Shown: piece by piece, positions 27,701-35,097 of the stretch
Position numbering within the stretch: position 1 is the stretch's first letter
Layout of the letters: every line of letters starts with the position of its first letter
DNA from: Eremophila alpestris peregrina
Taxonomy: Eukaryota > Chordata > Aves > Passeriformes > Alaudidae
Direction of reading: 5' to 3'
Length of the DNA stretch: 64,000 bases
Assembly (NCBI GenBank): GCA_009792885.1
Contig: WMCF01000112.1
Span: forward strand, 1,157,822 to 1,221,821
Position numbers and translations under genes: made by a program
The notes under the pieces: model-generated
Databases searched by the model: none
What the model was told of the DNA's origin: nothing
What the model saw: the letters and a program-made list of their open reading frames with translations, nothing else

Positions 27701-30322
27701 TCCATCCAAGAACCTTATGCTTGCTGAAGTCATTAAGGTTATTAAAACAGAAGACCTTCTAAACAATGCAACCCATGCTGGGAAAGCACTGCTGACTGGG
27801 CTGCTGGATTTGCAGGTAAACATCTGGAAGGACTGTAAATAAGAAGGAGAAATTTGCTGCTGAAGTAGGATCTGACCTCATCCAGTTTAAACTCTTGGAC
27901 TGAGGAACTCCAGCTGGGGTCTAGACCATTATAATGACTTCAGTACAGGCCTGAATAACTGTGTCACATTTGGAATTGAAGTAAACGTTCTTTTGCTGAC
28001 TTAAAAATGCTGGGTTTGTATAGCTTAATCCAATATAAAGGGTGATCCCCAAAATATCTGAAGATATGTACTGCAACTAATTAAATTACTTTGCTAGAAG
28101 GTTTTGTTACTGTAAGCACCTGGTATTTCCTTGTCTTAAAGGAAGGTGTTTTCCTATTTTGTTCCAATTCTGCTGGGCTGTTGAAATAAGAAAATTGTAT
28201 CTTTCCCTCCCTTGTTTAAAGGAAATTCCTTACAGCTTCTACTGTGGAGCTCTACAGACAGGCATTTAAGGATAGGCTTGCAGGTGCTCATCTCCTAAAG
28301 GCATTTTACACAGAATAATCCCAAACACATTCTCTGCTCTCTCCACACCTTTAAGACATAGCAGGCAGGAGAACAGAAAATACTATGATCTCATTCTTTG
28401 GAGGGCCAGAATACAACTAGCCCTATCCAAAAGATTGTTCTTCCAAAATATGAGGATTGTGATTGAGAGTGAGTGATGCAGATGCTACTGGCAGGTGTCT
28501 CAGTGCAGGGTAAGAATGAGCTGGTTTCTAGCCCCAGTGCAGGTGGTTTATGCTCAGGTTTCCCTGGAGTCCACTGTAGGTGTAAATAAGATGTGTTTTG
28601 CTCATTCCAAAGAATACTGTACTTGACCCAGCTCATGGGTCAGGTTCATTCTCCCTCCCTGCTTTGTGCTGGGCTGAGCAGGACATGAGCCCATGTGAGC
28701 CAGGCTCTGCTCCAGCAGAGCAAGGAGGCAGCAGGGTTTCCACCTGGCAGAGCCAGGCTTGCCACCAGGTGCCCTCTGTTGCAGCATCTGCCATGTGCTT
28801 GTCTCTCCTCTCTCTGCAGGCTCGTTACCCCCATCTCATCAGCAGAGTGAGAGGAAGAGGAACATTCTGCTCGTTTGACACTCCAAATGATGCAACTAGA
28901 AACAAGTTAATTACAATAGCCAGGAACAAAGGTAAGAAACTGTGTATGGATGAGCTTCACATGACTAACAGCAGCATTCACATGTGAAGGCAATGCTTCA
29001 CATTTTCCTTTTCATATTGTGGATATTTCAGTATCAGAGGACAGCAGTGAAATGAGAAAGTTGGATTTAGACTTTTCTGGAAATACCTGTTGTCAGACAG
29101 CTCAGAGCAGTCAGTTGCATGCTGTGTACATTTACCAGTCTCTGCAGGTTACTGGAAGAGATCTGTGTAGGGCATGAGTTTTTGTGACCTCAGGTTGAGA
29201 GTCCTCTGCAGTGACTTTAGGTGCCCATGGACATGGCTCACTTCTAGAATAAGGAAAGTTAGAAGGAAGTTAATGTCATTCGGGAAAACACAGGGGGAAG
29301 AATGATGAGTGTTACAAATACATAATTCCTATACCTAGGAATACCTAATGATGAAATAGAAGTGCCTAAAATGAGCACAGATCTACAGTGGCATCCCTCT
29401 TTCCCCACAGAACTGTTAACAGCTGCAGACAGGCCCAGGTATCAGGAGGGGAACCTTGGGATCCCCTTACATTCTTTTTGAATTTAACTGTGTGGGCCCT
29501 GTGTTTGCTGCTGTTTTTGCTGTTATTCCTATCTTGAAAGAAGCAGGCAGGGTGCATCTAAGCTTTGGTGAAACCAAAATTTTAGAGAGTAAAAGACACC
29601 ATTTTTTATTCTTGGAAACTAAGCCAGCAGGGAGAGAAGGCAAGTGATTTGTTTCATGGTAAACCAAGGCTCTGCTTTGAGGCAGGGGAAACTCAGCTTG
29701 GTAATGTGGGTTCTTGTTGCTCAAACATTTCTGAGAATTGATTTTGAGCTAAAAAGTGCATTTAAAGCACTGCAGGGAGAGGTTTGCAGGCACTGAGACA
29801 TTTTAACTTCTTCGTTAAAAATTAATTAGTTTAAAAACCAATGCAAAGAAACCTCCTGTGTCTTGTTGTGGCTCAAGACACTTGACCAGGAAACTACTGC
29901 AGCTCTGAAATCTCAGATGCTGTTTTGAGCTCTGTGCTGGGTGGATACTTTCCATTGGATTAGTCCCAATACTCCAAGTGTTTTCTAGAACAGCTTCAGG
30001 CACCCACAGTGTTCCTCTGAGCTGCTGTGAAGCTTGAGGCCATTCACACCACAATGTGCTGTATCATGGTGTGGCTGCAGGATTTGGGGAGCTTCTGTTG
30101 CCTCTCCACAGTGAGGGTATCCTCATTCAGAGACCTGAATTTTTCTGGCTATTTGGCAAAGATGGGAATGACTGGAGGACCTGTTGTGTTCCCATTTCAG
30201 GGGTTGTTCTGGGAGGCTGTGGAGACAGATCCATCCGTTTCCGTCCGACGCTGATCTTCAAGGATCACCACGCCCACCTCTTCCTGAACATTTTCAGTGA
30301 CATCTTAGCAAACTTCAAGTAA
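3707..30322 (+). CDS. ABAT: 4-aminobutyrate aminotransferase, mitochondrial (15 coding exons)
   Basis: ABAT is a PLP-dependent class III aminotransferase of the mitochondrial matrix. It converts GABA and 2-oxoglutarate to succinate semialdehyde and glutamate. Coding exons: 3707-3776, 14143-14240, 15028-15057, 15625-15742, 19607-19656, 22359-22439, 22552-22644, 23009-23071, 23538-23601, 24205-24353, 25501-25638, 26779-26946, 27669-27815, 28820-28931, 30201-30322. They sum to 1500 coding bases (500 residues) plus TAA, the same length as human ABAT, and all introns are GT-AG. Key residues fall at the human numbers: Cys163 and Cys166 (2Fe-2S cluster between subunits), Arg220 and Arg473 (substrate carboxylates), Asp326 and Gln329 (cofactor), Lys357 (Schiff base) and Thr381 (phosphate). 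The N-terminus is a basic, Ser/Gln-rich mitochondrial presequence. The gene looks intact and functional. The repeated splice donor after exon 1 is unusual. Confidence 0.97.
3772..3856 (+). repeat. 36-bp tandem repeat of the ABAT exon 1 splice donor
   Basis: About 2.3 copies of a 36-bp unit centred on TTTGGTAAGTGTT. Donor sequences begin at 3777 (GTAAGT), 3813 (GTAAGT) and 3849 (GTGAGT), exactly 36 bases apart. The first unit straddles the real exon-intron junction. Reading through the exon frame gives 12 then 24 extra sense codons without a stop; a stop follows only after the third donor. Confidence 0.9.
4445..4725 (-). mobile_element. probable ancient CR1 fragment
   Basis: The + strand near 4450-4485 reads much like the reverse complement of the CR1 3' end (a TTGGACAAAGGAGTCTC-like stretch followed by AAGATCATCCATTCCA). 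On the minus strand near 4700 there is an AGACCACACTTGGTGTTCTG-like CR1 phrase. Divergence is high, so the borders are approximate. Confidence 0.4.
6860..6901. repeat. 21-bp direct duplication
   Basis: Two head-to-tail copies of TACCTCACCTAACTCAGCCT with one extra base between them, inside the first large ABAT intron. Confidence 0.75.
10194..10259. repeat. 22-bp tandem repeat, three copies
   Basis: Three adjacent copies of a unit built on GTGTGCCCACAGTGTCCCC. The first two are identical and the third has small changes. Lies inside an ABAT intron. Confidence 0.85.
14143..14240 (+). CDS. ABAT: ABAT coding exon 2
   Basis: Encodes residues 24-56, including the HRYISQAAAK segment around the usual presequence cleavage site and the conserved DYDGPLMKTEVPGPRS motif at the start of the mature enzyme. 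Acceptor TTACAG, donor GTAAGT. Confidence 0.95.
14241..15624 (+). other. ABAT: ABAT introns flanking the 30-nt exon
   Basis: Two introns (14241-15027 and 15058-15624) flank a ten-codon exon. No repeats of note or other exons were seen. Confidence 0.8.
15028..15057 (+). CDS. ABAT: ABAT coding exon 3 (30-nt micro-exon)
   Basis: Encodes residues 57-66, ELMKKLNGIQ, matching the vertebrate ELMKxLNxIQ segment. Flanked by CTGCAG and GTAATT. It is in phase 0 on both sides, so skipping it would keep the frame. Confidence 0.93.
15625..15742 (+). CDS. ABAT: ABAT coding exon 4
   Basis: Encodes residues 67-105 plus one base of codon 106. Contains the conserved [20 protein letters not shown] segment and MLDLYSQISSIPI. 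Donor GTAGGA. Confidence 0.95.
15743..19606 (+). other. ABAT: ABAT intron 4-5
   Basis: A 3.9-kb intron with no recognised exon, mobile element or RNA gene. Confidence 0.75.
19607..19656 (+). CDS. ABAT: ABAT coding exon 5
   Basis: Encodes residues 106-122, GYSHPSLIKLLQQPQNL. Acceptor ATTAG, donor GTAAGT. Confidence 0.94.
20219..20296. repeat. (CAAA)n-type low-complexity tract
   Basis: About 78 bases of interrupted CAAA and CAAAAA repeats on the + strand. A second, similar tract lies at 20434-20500. Confidence 0.85.
20434..20500. repeat. A-rich CAAA low-complexity tract
   Basis: Runs of A broken by single C or G bases, resembling the tract about 140 bases upstream. Confidence 0.8.
21690..21975 (-). 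mobile_element. CR1 LINE fragment
   Basis: The + strand carries reverse-complement CR1 phrases such as CCAACCTCCTGCTCCAAG, TGCTCAGGGCTTTATCTGG, CTTGAAAACCTCCAA and GAAGAGCCTGGAGCCTGG in the expected order. The copy is truncated and non-coding. Confidence 0.75.
22359..22439 (+). CDS. ABAT: ABAT coding exon 6
   Basis: Encodes residues 123-149, beginning STFINRPALGILPPENF. Phase 0 on both sides; donor GTAAGT. Confidence 0.95.
22552..22644 (+). CDS. ABAT: ABAT coding exon 7 (Fe-S cysteines)
   Basis: Encodes residues 150-180. Carries the CGSCSNEN motif: Cys163 and Cys166 match the residues that hold the inter-subunit 2Fe-2S cluster in mammalian enzymes, and the following SNEN helps bind the PLP phosphate. 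Confidence 0.96.
23009..23071 (+). CDS. ABAT: ABAT coding exon 8
   Basis: Encodes residues 181-201, ending EELESCMINQ. The first half (NKERGHNNVTK) is the most diverged part of the protein relative to mammals, as expected for a surface loop. The intron before it is 364 bp. Confidence 0.93.
23538..23601 (+). CDS. ABAT: ABAT coding exon 9 (substrate arginine)
   Basis: Encodes residues 202-222 plus one base, PPGCPDYAMLSFMGGFHGRTL. Arg220 in FHGRT is the conserved arginine that binds the GABA carboxylate. This exon is unusually GC-rich for the gene. Confidence 0.95.
24205..24353 (+). CDS. ABAT: ABAT coding exon 10
   Basis: Encodes residues 223-272, starting GCLATTHSKAIHKLDIPS and ending QEEARCLEE. 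Nearly identical to the human segment. Confidence 0.96.
25501..25638 (+). CDS. ABAT: ABAT coding exon 11
   Basis: Encodes residues 273-318, including AGIIVEPIQSEGGDNHAS, the conserved class III aminotransferase strand, and DDFFRKLRDIARK. Confidence 0.96.
26779..26946 (+). CDS. ABAT: ABAT coding exon 12 (PLP lysine)
   Basis: Encodes residues 319-374. Contains FLVDEVQTGGG (Asp326 pairs with the PLP ring nitrogen, Gln329 contacts it) and TFSKKMMTGG, where Lys357 forms the Schiff base with PLP. Confidence 0.97.
27669..27815 (+). CDS. ABAT: ABAT coding exon 13
   Basis: Encodes residues 375-423, starting PYRIFNTWLGDPSKN. Thr381 matches the conserved PLP-phosphate-binding threonine. Confidence 0.96.
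28820..28931 (+). CDS. ABAT: ABAT coding exon 14
   Basis: Encodes residues 424-460 plus one base, with the conserved SRVRGRGTFCSFDTP segment. Confidence 0.96.
30201..30322 (+). CDS. ABAT: ABAT coding exon 15 (C-terminus)
   Basis: Encodes residues 461-500, starting GVVLGGCGDRSIRFRP. Arg473 is the second conserved carboxylate-binding arginine. Ends ILANFK followed by TAA at 30320. Confidence 0.97.
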
Positions 30323-32255
30323 AAAGCAGTTCCCTCGCACTGAACAGCTGATTATGAAATTAGTTTGCATTAATTCATGTCTTCTCTACTTACAAGATAA
30401 GTGTAAAGTCATAAACTGAGGTTTGTGTTCTGTCTGTAATCCTGCCCAAGGCAAGTTGCTCCATGCACCCGTGCCCCAGGCAGAGCATTGGCACTGGTCA
30501 CCAGCAGGTACATGCAGCTGTCCCTCACTGTGCATTCCCTAGAAAATGTGGCCTGGTGCATTCCCCAGAACCTCCCTCTTCTGGCCTGGGCCATGTTAAC
30601 TGCAGAGTCCTCCCTGCAGACATGTCCCTGGCTCTCCACTGCCTGAGCAGGACCTGGTACAGGCTGTTCCCAGGTGACCCTGGTAGATTTGTGTCCAGAA
30701 GCAGCAACGAGCGTGGCCAAACACTCAGAGCCACACACCTGCACACAGAGTGCCATTCTCTAATGGCAGTTGGAACAAAATCAGTGTTTTGAGGAAAGCT
30801 CTGCTTTCCACCACTGCCAAGCACAGTATTTTACAGAATAATTTCCAGCTTTCTTCCCTCGAGTACAGGCACCTGCCACACCAACAGCATCAGGGCACTC
30901 TGAGCTGTGCCCAGCCTGCACTCACTGCTTCACTGGTGCCCTCAGCCACACCTACAGCTGCAGGTGGCACTGAAGCCCTTGTCCTTTTGTCCTCATCATG
31001 GATGGGTTTAAAACATTTGGCTTCTCTTACAAGCAGACTTGTACAGAGAAAACTCTACCCTGAAGTTTGGAATTTGACAAAGCTTAGAGAACCATGCAAA
31101 GCACATTCTTCCACTTCTGCCAGCAGTCTAGAATGATTCCAGATTATTTTATCACTTGCCCAGAACACGCAATAGCCATTAATTTATCTATTATAACTTC
31201 TACACAAATACTTGAGGTATTTTGTAAAACTAAAGCAGAAATGCCATTATCTGGTATCAGAGCCACTACAGTGAAGGCCTAGTCCTGACTGCACATTTCT
31301 AATGCAAAGTAATTCTATTTTTGTTCTATAGTATATTCTAAGTCATTGATACTTCAGAGATCTTCTAGAAAGCCACAGGATCAAAAAATGTGTCAACAGT
31401 TCATTAATTTGTTTCTCTTCAGAAAATTGTTTTGGATGTCTCTTTACTGTTTGCTGAAGGCTGACTTGAACTAGATCTGGTGCCTTTCTTTTTCTTGGTG
31501 AGCATCTGGATTTTGTTTACTAAGTTTAACTTTTTGTTGTGCACCAAAAAAACAGGGACCACAATGGACTTTTACAGTTGCCCTTTCAGGACCTGACCAC
31601 AATTTTTAAGTACATAATAAGAGACAGAGAAGTTAAAAGATTTACATGTTTAATACAGCTACCAAAATGTGAAAAGGTTCCTTACCTGCTTTGAGAAGTG
31701 TTAATCATGGTTTTCCCATTTTAAAATACTGGTATTGGGAAACTCAAGCACAGTCACTTCTGCCAGCTTAAACCCAATGGGATTTCTATAAACCTCTGCA
31801 GAAAGCAGAATTCTGGTGCCAGCTGGACAGAACCTGAGCAGGTTTTTGAACAGAGGCTGTAGAAATCTGGGGGAAGGACTGGTAAAAATTGGTGTTCAAC
31901 AAAACTCCATTGTCATCGCTGTCCTCGTGTTATCAGCAAAAGGAAAGTCAAACCAGGAACTGGCTTTGACAGCATTTTGGGAATTAGTTTGTTCAACATA
32001 TCAGTGCAGTAGTTTTAGTGAATGTCTCTAGCAAGTCTTGTACTTTTACAGAAGCAAAGGTCCAGTAATTTGAAGTCTTACCACATCTTCACTTTTATTA
32101 TGACTACTCTAGGTGTTTTTATAATTTTTACTGACACTCAGTAACTGTATAATTGTGTACAACATGTTGATGAAAGCATTAGAGAATACATAGAAAGCAC
32201 TGCAGCTGAAGCATATACAGTTAATATTGTTTACAGCATACTGTGGACAGTGCCA

Positions 32256-32261
32256 AATAAA
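32256..32261 (+). promoter_or_regulatory. ABAT polyadenylation signal (proximal)
   Basis: AATAAA in an AT-rich stretch about 1.9 kb after the ABAT stop. Confidence 0.5.
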
Positions 32262-32358
32262 TGTTTAAACAAATACTTAAGTACACTTCATGGTGTAACT
32301 AGTAACTGTACACAGATTCATAACAAATGACATCAATCATGTGTAATCAATATTCTTA

Positions 32359-32364
32359 AATAAA
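32359..32364 (+). promoter_or_regulatory. ABAT polyadenylation signal (distal)
   Basis: AATAAA followed by a T-rich stretch (GGGTTTTTCATTTT), the usual downstream element. This is the last good + strand signal before TMEM186 sequence. Confidence 0.6.
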
Positions 32365-32385
32365 ATATTTATAATTGAACTTCTC

Positions 32386-32730
32386 CAGGGTTTTTCATTT
32401 TACACCCAGTACATGCCTAAACTGAACCTTTAATGCATATGAAATACATTCTGTACCTGTATAGCCCACTGTATTTTGCTGCCATGGTGTTTATGCTAAG
32501 GAACACTTGGATGTTTGATACTGGTGTGCTACACAGTGTCAACCAAGTTTGAAACTCACAGAACCCCATTAGGAAAAGTTAAACACGAGAAATAGTAACT
32601 CAGGCCTACCCTGTGCACTTAAATTGCAATTTTACTTAACTGCCTTTGCTGATCTGCCAAGAAACAGAGGTTTCACTTCACAAGAGGAAGAAATAAGGAA
32701 AGAACACTCCAGGTTATTGGTGAGAGTCAG
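32386..32730. other. short intergenic gap between ABAT and TMEM186 3' ends
   Basis: Roughly 350 bp between the last ABAT signal and the minus-strand signal of TMEM186. No feature was seen. Confidence 0.5.
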
Positions 32731-32736
32731 TTTATT
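32731..32736 (-). promoter_or_regulatory. TMEM186 polyadenylation signal
   Basis: TTTATT on the + strand is AATAAA on the minus strand. It is the only such signal between here and the TMEM186 stop at 33583, giving a 3' UTR of about 0.85 kb. Confidence 0.6.
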
Positions 32737-33582
32737 TGACAGTTTCAAATGAAGTTAGAACTAGAATAGGGGTGCAAGTAGTTACCTTCTGACAATTCAA
32801 AAAATGTGTTACATGTTACAGGTGATTTTCTTGGGTTTAAATTCCCCATTTCTGCTGAGGTTTTGGAAAAGGAGAAATCATCCCAGCACCATGGAATAAG
32901 ACCACAGTCCTTCATGGAGACAAGTGCTGCTTTTCCTGTTCCAATGAAGAATGGCAATGAAGAAAGGCTCCTAAAATACTGTCCCAGCCTTTAACTGAAC
33001 AGCTGAGCTGCCAGTGTCTCCTGAAGCACACACCTTTGTTTTGCCCAGACCCACTCCCACCCAGGAGGACCCTCCCGAGGCCAGGACAGCCCACACACCT
33101 TCCCAGTTCCCTCACTGCATTAACACGTGAGCATGTCCCTCTCTGACATTCACCCACCATATGGATGTACCAGACCAGCTTTAATTTCCAGAGGCTTCCC
33201 AGCCAACCTGAAATTAGCTGAAAGAAACACTGAGTTTGAAGTGAGAATGCTCTGGCAGCTCCTGCATTTCATTTCAGGAGCTGTTTCATAACAAACAGCC
33301 AGGGTCAGCCCCAGCACTTTGCCCTCCTTTGGCACATTCCAAGGACAGTTCAGACTTGGAATGCTGTGACATTACCGAATTCAACATGGAACAGACACTC
33401 CTCACACCATACACAAGCTGCAAGATCTTTAATCCAGGGCTGTGCTTTACCATTGGGACTTTCTACACTTACAGCAGGCTTTGCACAGGAAAAGGAGTAG
33501 TTTGGTAAATTACTTAAACATCATGGAACAATAAGCACAGTGGACATGCAACGTGGAAAATCCCTGGAAATGAGCTGCTGTG
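32737..33582 (-). other. TMEM186: TMEM186 3' UTR
   Basis: Non-coding stretch between the TMEM186 stop and its probable polyadenylation signal. No repeats or other genes were recognised. Confidence 0.55.
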
Positions 33583-34317
33583 TCACAGTTCTCCAAATAT
33601 TTGAGTAAATTTCTGTCTGTCTACAATCTGGCCATACTTAATTGTAAAATACAAAGTATCTGTACTGTTATATCGTTGGAACTGGTGAAGTAGCTCGTCC
33701 TTGCTATCTCCAACATCATCCAAAGTCACCACTGTCTCTATGGGACAGTAAATATCATTACGTCTTCCCCAGAATGTCAAGTGAGCCACTCTGACAGTTT
33801 GTCCACTTTCACTTAAGTAGATAAATCCAATAATTCTTCTGAGAAAGTAGCTCATACCATACAACATTGCCCCAGCAAAGACAGCAATGCCAGTTGTGTA
33901 GAAGAGGATATTCTGAGACACCTGGCCCTGCAGGTAGAGGTAGCAGATGGGAGGCAGCATGATCATGGAGGTGGCAGTCTGCAACAGCTTCAGTCTGGAC
34001 AGGATCCTGCAGTATTTTATCCCTGGGAACCTGTAGACCAGTTTGAACTCCTCTGTCTTCCCATCCACAGCCTTCTGCTGGACCACAGCAGCAGGGGCCG
34101 AGTGGGACAGACACACAGACGGCTCTCGTGGTCTCCTGAGATAATTATTGACACCATGAGCTCGCTGGGTTTGTGACTGCAAACGCTCCCACGATCCACA
34201 AATCCAGGGCAGGCGAGCATCTTCCCTTCTCCATGACCTTGTCCAGAGCGCCTTCTGTAGACCTCTCCCAGAAGCTGGTGCTGTGCAGACTTTAGTCCTG
34301 ACTGTGCAGAGCCAAGC
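33583..34317 (-). CDS. TMEM186: TMEM186 coding exon 2
   Basis: Encodes everything after the first three residues, ending TQIFGEL and a stop at 33583. The 5' edge is set by the CTTACCTTACAG acceptor. If this acceptor is not used, translation could start at 34347 with ten extra residues. Confidence 0.88.
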   Translation of the reverse strand, partial: AWLCTVRTKVCTAPASGRGLQKALWTRSWRREDARLPWICGSWERLQSQTQRAHGVNNYLRRPREPSVCLSHSAPAAVVQQKAVDGKTEEFKLVYRFPGIKYCRILSRLKLLQTATSMIMLPPICYLYLQGQVSQNILFYTTGIAVFAGAMLYGMSYFLRRIIGFIYLSESGQTVRVAHLTFWGRRNDIYCPIETVVTLDDVGDSKDELLHQFQRYNSTDTLYFTIKYGQIVDRQKFTQIFGEL

Positions 34318-34955
34318 CTGTAAGGTAAGATTCCCACCGGTCAGCATTCGAGTCCTCTCTAAAACCCAACCAGTGAGCTCAGAGTAGGTCCCTCGGGAGC
34401 CTACAGACAGTAAAGCACAAGCCGCAGCTCAGTGTAACCTTAATCCCGTGTTCTGATAGGAAACTGGTGTTTGTGCTCGCATCCCTCCCTGCAGACCGTG
34501 AGGGAAAACTTTGCTGACACAACTGATACCAGTGAGCTCAGTGACCGACCCTTACCCAGCCCCTGCCGCTCGCTGTCTGAGCGACATCCCAGCGAAAGCT
34601 GCTCCTACCAGGCGAAACAGGCAACTCGTTAAATAACCACCTATACAGCAATTTTAGAGAAAGAGAAAAGCGGACGAAGCAAGATAAAGGGGAGGAGAGC
34701 GCGAAGGAGGGAGCAGAGGCTGGGAACGCGCAGAACTGAAGAGAAAAGGCAGGAAGGGAAGGTCCGCGCTCCTCCCGCCATGCTGCAACCCACGAGGGCA
34801 CCTGTCCGGGCAAGGACCCGTCACCGAGCGCCCCGCGATGGCGACAGGTATGGAGACAGGAATGGGGGAAGAGAAAGGGAAGGAGACGGGAAAGGGGAGA
34901 AGGAGGGTAACAAGGAACAGCCCGCCCCGGCACCCCCGGCGCTCACCGCCGCCAT
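33583..34955 (-). CDS. TMEM186: Transmembrane protein 186, complex I assembly factor (two exons)
   Basis: TMEM186 is an inner-mitochondrial-membrane protein of the MCIA complex that helps build respiratory complex I. The main exon (34317-33583) encodes 244 codons and the stop. It shows an Arg-rich N-terminus suited to mitochondrial import, the conserved YRFPGIKYCRILSRLKLLQT block, two hydrophobic helices (about residues 114-133 and 140-162), SYFLRR, RVAHLTFWGRR and a C-terminal YGQIVDRQKFTQIFG. A continuous frame runs on to an ATG at 34347, but a TTACAG acceptor ends at 34318 with a branch-like TGCTGAC about 25 bases upstream. At 34955-34947 lies ATGGCGGCG followed directly by GTGAGC. Joining the two in frame gives MAA-AWLCTVR and 247 residues, against MAALLRAVR and 213 residues in human. 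The two-exon model is inferred; the main exon is certain. Confidence 0.85.
34318..34946 (-). other. TMEM186: TMEM186 intron
   Basis: A 629-bp intron with a GTGAGC donor and TTACAG acceptor on the minus strand. Its 5' half becomes CpG-rich and overlaps the shared promoter region and the upstream open frame of PMM2 (from 34780). Confidence 0.65.
34947..34955 (-). CDS. TMEM186: TMEM186 coding exon 1 (three codons)
   Basis: ATGGCGGCG then GTGAGC, reading M-A-A as in mammalian TMEM186. An in-frame TGA at 34970-34968 lies 12 bases upstream, so no longer N-terminus is possible in this frame. The ATG sits in a CATG palindrome, so a + strand ATG occupies the same site. Confidence 0.72.
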
Positions 34956-35056
34956 GGCCCCGCCGCCTCAGCGCGGCTGCGCCCGGCCCGCGCGCGGCCC
35001 GCCGGGAGGGGCGGCCCCGCCAGCGCCAGCCATGGCGCCGCCGCCCTCAGCGCTCT
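34954..35056 (+). repeat. duplicated start-codon block in the TMEM186/PMM2 promoter
   Basis: ATGGCCCCGCCGCCTCAGCG at 34954 and ATGGCGCCGCCGCCCTCAGC at 35032 are near copies 78 bp apart and in the same frame. Both read MAPPP. The first copy also carries the TMEM186 start on the other strand. Confidence 0.65.
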
Positions 35057-35097
35057 GCCTCTTCGACGTGGATGGCACCCTCACGGCGCCGCGCCAG
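35032..35097 (+). CDS. PMM2: PMM2 coding exon 1 (catalytic DVDGT)
   Basis: Encodes residues 1-22, MAPPPSALCLFDVDGTLTAP then RQ. Asp12 is the phosphorylated nucleophile of the family. The exon is 66 nt as in human. The next bases are GCGAGT instead of GT. Confidence 0.92.

Larger units (their letters stand above)
25639..30200 (+). other. ABAT: ABAT introns 11-15
   Basis: Four introns (25639-26778, 26947-27668, 27816-28819, 28932-30200). No mobile element or RNA gene was recognised. Confidence 0.75.
30323..32385 (+). other. ABAT: ABAT 3' UTR
   Basis: About 2 kb of AT-rich, exon-free sequence between the stop codon and two AATAAA signals. The inferred 3' end follows the second signal; the cleavage point is estimated. 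Confidence 0.65.
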
